A model generated the notes under the pieces. The model had not been told where the DNA came from. It searched no databases and saw only the letters and a list, made by a program, of their open reading frames with translations. From Chitinophagaceae bacterium (lineage in GTDB: Bacteria > Bacteroidota > Bacteroidia > Chitinophagales > Chitinophagaceae): 5,224 nt of DNA. Positions 1 to 5,224 of the stretch are shown in pieces (position 1 is the stretch's first letter; every line of letters begins with the position of its first letter). The stretch lies in assembly GCA_025455245.1 (NCBI GenBank), contig JALOMX010000182.1, positions 1 through 5,224 on the forward strand, written 5' to 3'. A program made the translations under genes and the position numbers.

Positions 1-665
1 GCAGGAGTCATGATTATTTTACATTAAGTCCTGACGGATCAACACTTTCGGCGGCTGACAGGATTGAATACCTGAAGATTGCTCTTTCTGTTCCCCGGGA
101 GACACCATTTCATTTTACCGGCTGGAATCTCTTCTCAACCGAATATGGTACAATTGATATTGCGGATATAAGTTTCAGCAGAACTATCGAGTTGGGTGCA
201 ACAGCGGGATTAACAACAGGAAAGGATGCCAATACAGAACTCAATATGAAAGATCTTGAGCCAACCTTTTCAGGTTTTGCGGAAGTCTTTCCGGAAGCTG
301 TTTTTAATGTTTTGTTCAGGCCTGTACCGGGTGAGGTTGTCAAACCTTTTTATTACCTGTTTTTAGCAGAGTTATATGCTTTGTGGCTTTTTATTTTATT
401 TGTCATGGTTCATTTCCTAAAAAAACTCAGGCTTTTAAGTCCAACTCCGGAGGCAGTGGCTTTATTGATTTTTGGAATTGTCAATCTGCTCATAATAGGT
501 TATACCATCACAAACACCGGTGCCATCATCCGTTACAGGAGTATTTTCCTTCCCTGCATCGGGTATTTTTTCTTCAATCTGCTTCTTGTTTACCCATCTT
601 TTTTTTCGAAAAATCGGTTTTTGTCGATGCTTTCTTCTCTTTTCTTCAGGGCAAAAAATCCATAA
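1..665 (+). CDS. C-terminal part of a polytopic inner-membrane protein, function unknown
   Basis: The reading frame is open from base 3 to the TAA at 663-665, giving 220 residues; the true start lies upstream of the window. A TTG at 192 is not needed as a start because the frame is open before it. About the first 110 visible residues are hydrophilic and look like a loop or soluble segment. Three hydrophobic spans follow, at roughly residues 116-139, 150-168 and 181-198. Two motifs stand out: FNVLFRPVPGE (about 101-111) just before the first span, and NTGAIIRYR (about 171-179) just before the last, followed by a short basic tail. From memory, this layout (LFRP motif, membrane spans, N-x-G-x-x-x-RYR, last span) occurs in uncharacterised Bacteroidota membrane proteins often found near surface-polysaccharide or glycosyltransferase genes; I could not check this. 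No catalytic motif is visible, so no function is assigned. It is separated from glnN by 218 bp and is probably unrelated to nitrogen metabolism. Confidence 0.8.
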   Translation, partial: RSHDYFTLSPDGSTLSAADRIEYLKIALSVPRETPFHFTGWNLFSTEYGTIDIADISFSRTIELGATAGLTTGKDANTELNMKDLEPTFSGFAEVFPEAVFNVLFRPVPGEVVKPFYYLFLAELYALWLFILFVMVHFLKKLRLLSPTPEAVALLIFGIVNLLIIGYTITNTGAIIRYRSIFLPCIGYFFFNLLLVYPSFFSKNRFLSMLSSLFFRAKNP

Positions 666-883
666 AACTTTCCATTTCCTATTGATATTAAAAAAAATTT
701 AATAGGTATTGAATGTTTAGTTTCATGCTGTTTTTAAACTAAGAATTAATTTTTTTTACACAATTAGCGCCAATTGCCTTTAAAATTTGGGTGATTGGGT
801 TACTTTCGTGCCCTGATTTGAATGTAGGGTATTAAGCCGCATTAAATATTTATTCATCATAAAAGCCAAAACAAAGTCAATCC
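666..883. other. Intergenic region upstream of glnN
   Basis: This 218-bp AT-rich gap has no credible gene. An imperfect inverted repeat lies at 678-706 (CCTATT ... AATAGG, 17-base A-rich loop). It sits where a terminator for the upstream gene would be expected, but its stem is weak and no T-run follows, so I do not call it one. A possible promoter lies at 779-808. The 5' leader before the glnN ATG is A-rich with no Shine-Dalgarno sequence, as is usual in Bacteroidota. Confidence 0.6.
779..808 (+). promoter_or_regulatory. Possible glnN promoter (Bacteroidota-type)
   Basis: TACTTTCG at 801-808 matches the Bacteroidota -7 element TAnnTTTG at 5 of 6 fixed positions. TTTA at 779-782 matches the -33 element TTTG at 3 of 4, with an 18-base spacer close to the usual ~19. 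Transcription would start near 815, leaving a leader of about 70 bases. I looked for a sigma-54 site (GG and GC 10 bases apart in TGGCAC-N5-TTGC) and found none at a sensible place. The consensus is short and degenerate, so this is only a candidate. Confidence 0.28.
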
Positions 884-3076
884 ATGGAATCATTGCGACT
901 AAAAGCGTTGGACAGTTTATTTGCCAACCCGGTTGATGTAAATGTGGAAGGGTCTACCAAGATTACAACCATTTTCGGAGAGAATGTATTTACCCTGAAA
1001 AAAGCGCGTCATTATTTGAGTGATGAGGCCTACAAAAGTCTTGTAGCTTCTATTAATAGTGGCAAAAAGATTGACCGTTCTATGGGCAATCAGATTGCAA
1101 GCGGCATAAAGGCCTGGGCCGAAAGCAGGGGCGTAACCCATTTTACCCACTGGTTTCAACCGCTTACCGGTACAACCGCGGAAAAGCATGATTCCTTTTT
1201 TACCATCAAAGGTGATGGCACTCCTATTGAGCAATTTGACGGTGATGCGCTGATTCAGCAGGAACCCGATGCTTCCTCGTTTCCAAGCGGTGGTTTGCGT
1301 GCTACTTTTGAAGCCCGCGGATATACAGCATGGGATCCCACTTCCCCGGCTTTTATTTTTGAAGTGGGTAATGGCAAAACACTCTGTATCCCCACCATTT
1401 TTGTGAGTTACACCGGCGAAAGCCTAGATGCCAAAACGCCCTTGCTTCGTTCTCTCGATGCGTTAAACAAGTCTGCAGTAGCAGTTGCACAATATTTCGA
1501 TCGTAATGTAAGCAAGGTTACCGCCACCCTTGGATGGGAGCAGGAATACTTTGTAATTGATGCCGGTCTTGCCAATTCCCGCCCTGACCTGGTTTTGACA
1601 GGCCGTACGGTTTTTGGTCATTCATCTGCAAAAGGTCAGCAGCTCGAAGACCATTATTTTGGCAGCATACCTGAGCGGGTTTATGCATTTATGCGCGATT
1701 TTGAAGAAGAAGCGTACAAGCTTGGAATTCCGTTGCGTACAAGGCACAATGAGGTGGCACCTGCACAGTTTGAGTGTGCACCGATTTTTGAAGAAGCAGG
1801 TGTAGCGGTTGATCACAACATCTTACTGATGGATGTAATGAACCGCGTGGCAAAGCGCCATAAGCTTGCTGTTCTTTTCCATGAAAAACCTTTCGCAGGT
1901 ATCAATGGAAGTGGGAAACACAATAACTGGAGCCTTAGCACCGACACAGGTGTGAACCTGTTGGCTCCCGGAAAGACACCAAAGACAAATTTGATGTTCC
2001 TGACCTTTTTTGTAAACGTAATTAAGGCGGTACATGATTATGCACCTTTATTACGCGCTTCTATTGCAAGTGCAGGAAACGACCACCGTCTTGGTGCCAA
2101 CGAAGCCCCGCCCGCTATCATCTCTATTTTTATCGGCAAATTCCTTACAGAGGTATTGCAGGAAATTAAGGAGAGGGTAGGTGATAATTTCACCGAGCAG
2201 GATGAAATCCTTTTGAAGCTTGATATCCATAAAACTATTCCTGAACTGCTGCTGGATAACACTGACCGGAACCGTACATCGCCTTTTGCTTTTACAGGCA
2301 ACAAGTTTGAATTCCGTGCTGTTGGTAGCTCGGCCAACTGTGCTATTCCCATGGCTGTTTTGAATGCTATTATGGCCAAAACCCTTGACAGGTTTAAAGA
2401 AGAAGTGGATGGATTGATTGAGAAGGGGGAGAAGAAGGAAGTGGCCATTATGGAAGTAATTAAAAAGTACATTGTTGATGCTGAAAAAGTACTTTTTGAG
2501 GGCGATGGTTACAGTGAGGAGTGGCATGCAGAAGCTGCGCGCCGTGGTTTACCGAATCTTCCCACCACACCGCTTGCTCTGGATGCCTATGTAGAAGAAG
2601 CGGCTCTTGAACTGTTTGAATCCCTCCATATCTTAACCCATGCCGAAAGCGAAGCGCGTCATGAGATCATGCTTGAGAGTTATATTAAAAGGGTTCAGAT
2701 CGAAGGAAGGATAATGGGTGAATTGGTAACAAGTCATATTTTGCCTGCAGCTGTTAAGTACCAGAATGTGCTGATCGAAAACATCAGGGGTTTGAAAGAA
2801 TTGGGACTTTCTTCAGAAACCTATGCCAATCAGCTTCAGATCCTTGAAAAAATTACCAAGCATATAAACGAGGGTGCCGATCTTGTTGAAAAAATGATTC
2901 AAGCCCGCAAAAAGGCAAACGCTGTTGAAAATACGCGCGATAAAGCCATCGCGTATTGTGATGAGGTTAAGCCTTATTTTGATAAAATCCGTTATCATGT
3001 GGATAAGCTTGAACTACACATTGACGATAATTTCTGGCCGCTGCCCAAATACCGTGAAATGCTGTTTTTAAGGTAG
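884..3076 (+). CDS. glnN: Glutamine synthetase type III (GSIII)
   Basis: A cytoplasmic enzyme that makes glutamine from glutamate, ammonia and ATP, the main entry of ammonium into metabolism. The 730 residues match the usual GSIII length, well above the ~450-470 of types I and II. The N-terminal GSIII domain carries HWFQPLTGTTAEKHDSF (89-105). The catalytic core shows GWEQEYF (217-223, metal-binding E219 and E221), NEVAPAQFE (289-297, E290 and E297), NGSGKHNNWS (341-350, H346 of the ATP/metal loop), and NRTSPFAFTGNKFEFRAVGS (463-482), the arginine-rich ATP/glutamate-binding segment. The GSIII-specific C-terminal domain covers about 560-730 and is largely helical, with charged, heptad-like stretches around 640-710. 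All recognisable active-site residues are present and the frame is intact. The ATG at 884 is the first in frame, and the N-terminus MESLRLKALD fits the family; an A-rich leader takes the place of a Shine-Dalgarno site. GSIII proteins lack the adenylylation-site tyrosine region of type I enzymes, so control is probably transcriptional or by effectors (family knowledge). The amt gene downstream supports a role in ammonium assimilation. Confidence 0.98.
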   Translation: MESLRLKALDSLFANPVDVNVEGSTKITTIFGENVFTLKKARHYLSDEAYKSLVASINSGKKIDRSMGNQIASGIKAWAESRGVTHFTHWFQPLTGTTAEKHDSFFTIKGDGTPIEQFDGDALIQQEPDASSFPSGGLRATFEARGYTAWDPTSPAFIFEVGNGKTLCIPTIFVSYTGESLDAKTPLLRSLDALNKSAVAVAQYFDRNVSKVTATLGWEQEYFVIDAGLANSRPDLVLTGRTVFGHSSAKGQQLEDHYFGSIPERVYAFMRDFEEEAYKLGIPLRTRHNEVAPAQFECAPIFEEAGVAVDHNILLMDVMNRVAKRHKLAVLFHEKPFAGINGSGKHNNWSLSTDTGVNLLAPGKTPKTNLMFLTFFVNVIKAVHDYAPLLRASIASAGNDHRLGANEAPPAIISIFIGKFLTEVLQEIKERVGDNFTEQDEILLKLDIHKTIPELLLDNTDRNRTSPFAFTGNKFEFRAVGSSANCAIPMAVLNAIMAKTLDRFKEEVDGLIEKGEKKEVAIMEVIKKYIVDAEKVLFEGDGYSEEWHAEAARRGLPNLPTTPLALDAYVEEAALELFESLHILTHAESEARHEIMLESYIKRVQIEGRIMGELVTSHILPAAVKYQNVLIENIRGLKELGLSSETYANQLQILEKITKHINEGADLVEKMIQARKKANAVENTRDKAIAYCDEVKPYFDKIRYHVDKLELHIDDNFWPLPKYREMLFLR

Positions 3077-3096
3077 TTAAAACAAGCCAAGTTTTA

Positions 3097-3133
3097 AAAA
3101 GCCTGCTTCTTTCGGGGAGCAGGCTTTTCTTTT
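3097..3133 (+). terminator. Intrinsic terminator of glnN
   Basis: A strong hairpin begins 20 bases after the glnN stop. The left arm AAAAGCCTGCT (3097-3107) pairs perfectly with AGCAGGCTTTT (3118-3128). The stem can extend inward by a T-G and a C-G pair, leaving a small TTTCGG loop. The T-rich tail TTTTCTTTT (3125-3133) follows at once. This is a textbook Rho-independent terminator and should end the glnN transcript before amt. Confidence 0.9.
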
Positions 3134-3134
3134 A

Positions 3135-3170
3135 AAAAATCATATTTACTTAAAGATAAATATGATTTTT
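3135..3170. repeat. Perfect 14-bp AT-rich inverted repeat, probable second terminator
   Basis: AAAAATCATATTTA (3135-3148) is the exact reverse complement of TAAATATGATTTTT (3157-3170), with an 8-base loop (CTTAAAGA). It begins directly behind the GC-rich glnN terminator and is followed by a further T-rich stretch (CTTTTTCT). The symmetric A-run/T-run layout would let it act on either strand. It is most simply a back-up terminator in tandem with the first. An operator or protein-binding palindrome is the alternative, since the stem is weak (only 1 G-C pair). Confidence 0.6.
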
Positions 3171-3227
3171 CTTTTTCTATTCTAAAGAAAATTAGCCCGA
3201 TTGGGCAAATTGCCTGGCGTTATGTTG

Positions 3228-3273
3228 CCGGGAACACCGGGGTATTAACGATTTTTCCCGGATTTAGGGGAAA
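3228..3273 (+). promoter_or_regulatory. Two overlapping, mutually exclusive small hairpins
   Basis: CCGGGAA (3228-3234) is complementary to TTCCCGG (3255-3261) across a 20-base loop. The same segment, as TTTCCC (3254-3259), can instead pair with GGGAAA (3268-3273) across an 8-base loop. The two pairings share bases and cannot form together. This could be a switch-like leader or a cluster of binding sites, but only if transcribed; the best promoter candidate I see for amt lies downstream of it. Short stems like these can also arise by chance. Confidence 0.25.
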
Positions 3274-3318
3274 TCCATTGCATTTAGAAACATTAAAATT
3301 TAAAATATATAAAAAATA

Positions 3319-3349
3319 TTTGTCTGTTATTTTAAATTTAATATCTTCA
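3319..3349 (+). promoter_or_regulatory. Possible amt promoter (Bacteroidota-type)
   Basis: TTTG at 3319-3322 matches the -33 element exactly. TATCTTCA at 3342-3349 matches the -7 element TAnnTTTG at 4 of 6 fixed positions, with the expected 19-base spacer. It would start transcription near 3355 and leave a leader of about 185 bases. A competing -7-like match, TAGATTTT (3482-3489, 5 of 6), has its nearest TTTG only 15 bases upstream. Neither is secure. Confidence 0.28.
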
Positions 3350-3491
3350 CTCAGAATTTAATGCTTTTATAAGTGTTTGTATTCAGGTAGAACTTTCTTT
3401 TACATAAGGATATTGATATTTTTCTTTTCAATATATACCCTTTCTCATTACCCTTGTTTTCATTTGAACATTGCAGCCATGTAGATTTTTG

Positions 3492-3503
3492 GGGATTCAT
3501 CCC
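3492..3503. repeat. Short operator-like inverted repeat before amt
   Basis: GGGAT-TC-ATCCC is a 5+5 bp symmetry, 37 bases before the amt ATG. The 2-base spacer is too tight for a good RNA hairpin but suits a dimeric DNA-binding protein. It overlaps the region just after the alternative -7-like element at 3482-3489. Its small size makes a chance origin quite possible. Confidence 0.2.
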
Positions 3504-3540
3504 TGGTTAGTTATCCATTTATTCACTAAAAAAACAATCT

Positions 3541-4929
3541 ATGAGAAAAATTCAAGCGAAACAAATTGCGCCCTTTGGGGTGCTGGCTGCTATTGCATTG
3601 GCTGCTGCTTTTGTACCTTCTGCTCCGCTGTTTAAAGCTGAAGAGGGTGTGTATAATCAGGCTGATATTGCCTGGATTCTGATTGCCTCGGCGTTGGTGT
3701 TTTTAATGACCCCCGGACTGGCATTTTTTTACGGAGGTATGGTGCACCGTAAAAATGTGATTTCTACTATGATGAAAAGTGTGGTTGCTGCGGGAATCGT
3801 CAGCGTTCTTTGGGTGGCCATTGGATTCAGCCTCTGTTTTGGCGAATCTATCGGCGGATTTATTGGGAACCCCACAACTTTCTTATTTTTTAAGGGGGTA
3901 ATGTCCGGTGAGCCATGGCCTCTGGCACCTACCATCCCGCTTTCACTGTTTTCGGTGTTTCAGTTGATGTTTGCAATTATCACCCCGGGCCTGGTGGTAG
4001 GAGCTGTGGCTGAGCGCATTCGGTTTACCTCCTATATCCTATTTATTGCACTCTTTAGCCTGCTGGTTTATGCCCCGATAGCCCATTGGACATGGCATCC
4101 TGAAGGATTTTTGGCTGCCATGGGCGTGTGGGATTTTGCAGGTGGTACAGTGGTGCATATTTCAGCTGGCTGTGCTGCCCTGGTTGGTGCATTAATGCTT
4201 AAGCGCCGCAAATCTCATGTAGAACAAAAGGAAGTGCCCCCGGCCAATATTCCTTATGTGTTAATCGGTACCGGACTTCTTTGGTTTGGCTGGTTTGGAT
4301 TTAATGCAGGCAGTGCCGTAGCATCCAATGAACTCGCAGCTTCCGCCTTTATGGTAACCAATGTGGCAGCTGCTGCTGCAGGGCTTTCATGGATGTTTTT
4401 TGATGTGTTACGCGGCAAAAAACCAAGTGTACTTGGCTTTTGTATTGGTGCTGTGGTAGGATTGGTGGCCATTACACCTGCTGCGGGTTTTGTGGCAGTG
4501 CCTCAAAGTATTTTTATTGGGGTGTTTGCAGCCATTATCTCTAATCTCGCCGTTTATTACAAATCCAAATCTCGTCTCGATGACGCTTTGGATGTATTCC
4601 CATGCCATGGGATAGGCGGTATGGTTGGTATGCTGATGACAGGCGTTTTTGCCACTACTGCAGTAAATAGTGCCGGACCGGATGGCTTGTTTTACGGAAA
4701 CCCCGGTTTTTTGTGGACACAATTCAAGGGGATGGCCATTGTGGTAGGTTTCAGCCTCGGCATGTCTTTCCTGATTTTTAAATTTATCAATTATATCCTG
4801 CCTTTAAGGGTAACCGAACTTGAGGAAGAGGCAGGGCTTGATTCAACGCAGCATAATGAGAAATACCTGCAGGGTACATTGCTGGTTAGTCAGAATGGCG
4901 TGTTGAAGGAAGAAGAAGCCGCCCATTAA
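3541..4929 (+). CDS. amt: Ammonium transporter, Amt/MEP/Rh family
   Basis: A 462-residue inner-membrane channel that brings ammonium into the cell, working as a trimer in this family. The N-terminus (two basic residues, then a hydrophobic run at about 11-25) looks like a signal sequence, as in E. coli AmtB. About eleven membrane spans follow, starting near residue 41 and ending near 420. By motif alignment with AmtB the key residues are all present: F144 (gate, AmtB F107), W185 and S258 (outer ammonium site, AmtB W148 and S219), F254 (F215), D198 in DFAGGTVVH (D160), and the pore twin histidines H206 and H356 (H168 and H318). The signatures ITPGLVVGAVAERIRF (147-162) and WFGFNAGSA (251-259) are typical. 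The cytoplasmic tail keeps LRVTELEEEAGLD (422-434), the conserved region that in AmtB couples to P-II control. The ATG at 3541 follows an A-rich stretch with no Shine-Dalgarno site. The location after glnN fits joint work in ammonium assimilation. No glnK follows directly. Confidence 0.97.
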   Translation: MRKIQAKQIAPFGVLAAIALAAAFVPSAPLFKAEEGVYNQADIAWILIASALVFLMTPGLAFFYGGMVHRKNVISTMMKSVVAAGIVSVLWVAIGFSLCFGESIGGFIGNPTTFLFFKGVMSGEPWPLAPTIPLSLFSVFQLMFAIITPGLVVGAVAERIRFTSYILFIALFSLLVYAPIAHWTWHPEGFLAAMGVWDFAGGTVVHISAGCAALVGALMLKRRKSHVEQKEVPPANIPYVLIGTGLLWFGWFGFNAGSAVASNELAASAFMVTNVAAAAAGLSWMFFDVLRGKKPSVLGFCIGAVVGLVAITPAAGFVAVPQSIFIGVFAAIISNLAVYYKSKSRLDDALDVFPCHGIGGMVGMLMTGVFATTAVNSAGPDGLFYGNPGFLWTQFKGMAIVVGFSLGMSFLIFKFINYILPLRVTELEEEAGLDSTQHNEKYLQGTLLVSQNGVLKEEEAAH

Positions 4930-4980
4930 TTTTCATGCCTCCATAGCAGGTTGGTGCGGAACATCAGCCTTTTATAGATT

Positions 4981-5029
4981 GTTTTACCGGGTGGTCCCTG
5001 TTCGCGGGCAGGGCCACCCCTGGTAAAAC
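4981..5029 (+). terminator. Long bulged hairpin after amt, possible terminator or RNA-processing element
   Basis: Three stacked helices form one stem of about 19 base pairs: GTTTTACC (4981-4988) with GGTAAAAC (5022-5029), GGGTGG (4989-4994) with CCACCC (5014-5019), and CCCTG (4996-5000) with CAGGG (5009-5013). There is a one-base bulge (T4995), a two-base bulge (5020-5021) and an 8-base loop (TTCGCGGG). The position, 51 bases after the amt stop, suits a terminator, but no T-run follows directly. It may instead protect the 3' end of the amt message. Confidence 0.55.
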
Positions 5030-5062
5030 AGGATACACAAACTTTCTTTTATTTAAAAAAAA

Positions 5063-5111
5063 GCACTGCCAATACCCATGGGCTTCTGGTACAAGCCCAC
5101 AGCAGCAGTGC
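5063..5111 (+). terminator. Second hairpin between amt and the downstream gene
   Basis: The outer stem GCACTGC (5063-5069) pairs with GCAGTGC (5105-5111), and the inner stem TGGGCTT (5079-5085) pairs with AAGCCCA (5093-5099) across a 7-base loop. An asymmetric internal loop separates them (9 bases on the left, 5 on the right). Eight A's precede it, and CTAC then five T's follow it. It could be an attenuator or terminator ahead of the gene starting at 5142, or part of that gene's leader. The T-run is displaced by four or five bases, so terminator strength is doubtful. Confidence 0.45.
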
Positions 5112-5141
5112 CTACATTTTTCATCCCAAAAATGCACGACA

Positions 5142-5224
5142 ATGTTAAGAAAAATAATTTTTATGCTCATTGGAGCCACTACGTTCACATCCGTTTTAGC
5201 GCAGGATTCAACTGCCAATATTGA
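5142..5224 (+). CDS. N-terminus of an exported protein (signal peptide visible), 3' end outside window
   Basis: The frame from the ATG at 5142 gives 27 full codons and runs off the window. The residues form a classic Sec signal peptide: a basic start MLRK, a hydrophobic core IIFMLIGATTF (5-15), then TSVLA (16-20) before QDST, with cleavage likely between A20 and Q21. A start such as AQDST on the mature protein is very common in Bacteroidota secreted and outer-membrane proteins. An in-frame ATG at 5163 would lose the basic start, so 5142 is preferred. In this phylum an outer-membrane beta-barrel protein (porin-like) is a reasonable guess for a gene behind amt, but the mature part is not visible and the product stays unassigned. 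It does not begin like a P-II protein, which would be cytosolic without a signal peptide. Confidence 0.75.
   Translation, partial: MLRKIIFMLIGATTFTSVLAQDSTANI

Larger units (their letters stand above)
3171..3540. other. Long non-coding leader/intergenic region upstream of amt
   Basis: No open frame of note lies on either strand. The first ~100 bases are more GC-rich than the rest and full of small symmetries: GCCC-GATT-GGGC (3195-3206), GGCAA-A-TTGCC (3204-3214), a direct repeat TTGCCTGG / TTGCCGGG (3210-3217 and 3225-3232), and two overlapping stems at 3228-3273. From about 3285 the DNA is very AT-rich, and it contains a candidate promoter (3319-3349), an AT-rich stem ATATTGA/TCAATAT (3410-3434), a TACCCTT direct repeat (3436-3442 and 3449-3455), and a GGGAT/ATCCC symmetry close to amt. 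No known riboswitch class was recognised. Confidence 0.6.
4930..5141. other. Structured intergenic region after amt
   Basis: This 212-bp gap has no credible gene. Two hairpins (4981-5029 and 5063-5111) fill most of it, joined by an AT-rich linker containing an A-run (5055-5062). I see no convincing Bacteroidota promoter for the downstream gene: TACATTTT at 5113-5120 fits the -7 element at 5 of 6 positions but has no -33 partner and would leave almost no leader. The downstream gene may therefore be transcribed by read-through from amt. Confidence 0.55.

Noticed and set aside
383..702. Alternative + frames of 100 and 60 codons over the end of the first gene.
   Set aside because: They overlap the hydrophobic coding frame that is open from base 3, and their composition looks like frame-shifted membrane-protein sequence.
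678..706. CCTATT/AATAGG inverted repeat after the first gene, a possible terminator.
   Set aside because: The stem is six mostly A-T pairs with a 17-base A-rich loop and no T-run after it, which is common in AT-rich intergenic DNA.
2038..2527. Two long overlapping minus-strand frames (144 and 158 codons) inside glnN.
   Set aside because: They lie opposite strongly conserved GSIII coding sequence, overlap each other, and have no recognisable domain, so they are antisense shadows.
772..3215. AATTGCCT and GATTGGG both occur upstream of glnN (772-779, 793-799) and upstream of amt (3208-3215, 3199-3205), suggesting a shared nitrogen operator.
   Set aside because: Order and spacing differ between the two regions. 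Sharing an 8-mer and a 7-mer between ~200 and ~450 bp of sequence is expected by chance about once or more.
4591..4623. DVFPCHG around the second pore histidine of Amt differs from DVFGVHG in E. coli AmtB.
   Set aside because: The histidine itself is kept, and substitutions at these flanking positions are ordinary variation in the Amt family.
4964..5218. Minus-strand frame of 84 codons across the hairpins and the downstream gene start.
   Set aside because: It lies antisense to a convincing signal peptide and spans inverted repeats, and its product shows no recognisable feature.
5132..5224. Small complete frame from the ATG at 5132 ending at the TGA at 5222-5224.
   Set aside because: It overlaps the much better signal-peptide frame from 5142, and its 30 residues show no protein-like pattern.

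Overview
The window looks like chromosome from a member of the Bacteroidota. The evidence is a class III glutamine synthetase (GlnN, the long ~730-residue type common in that phylum), A-rich stretches instead of Shine-Dalgarno sequences ahead of the start codons, AT-rich intergenic DNA, and candidate promoters that fit the phylum's TTTG / TAnnTTTG pattern better than a TTGACA / TATAAT pattern. Genus or family cannot be judged from this sequence.

Layout, all real genes on the + strand: (1) bases 1-665, the C-terminal 220 codons of a polytopic inner-membrane protein of unknown function whose start lies outside the window; (2) 666-883, an AT-rich gap with a possible glnN promoter; (3) 884-3076, glnN, complete and intact; (4) 3077-3540, a gap holding a strong intrinsic terminator, a second perfect AT-rich inverted repeat right behind it, several small inverted repeats and a possible promoter for the next gene; (5) 3541-4929, a complete Amt-family ammonium transporter; (6) 4930-5141, a gap dominated by two sizeable hairpins; (7) 5142 to the window end, the first 27 codons of a secreted or outer-membrane protein that opens with a clear signal peptide.

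The core is a nitrogen-assimilation pair. Amt brings ammonium across the inner membrane, and GlnN condenses ammonia with glutamate to glutamine at the cost of ATP. The two genes are neighbours but are separated by 464 bp with tandem terminators, so they are probably separate transcription units with possibly shared nitrogen control. The gene after amt is not a P-II (glnK) gene, at least at its start. It encodes an exported protein, which could be an outer-membrane channel partnering the transporter, but only its signal peptide is visible.

I found no rRNA, tRNA, CRISPR array, insertion sequence or phage signature. I see no convincing novel system. The points worth a second look are the structured intergenic regions on either side of amt and the identity of the exported protein downstream.
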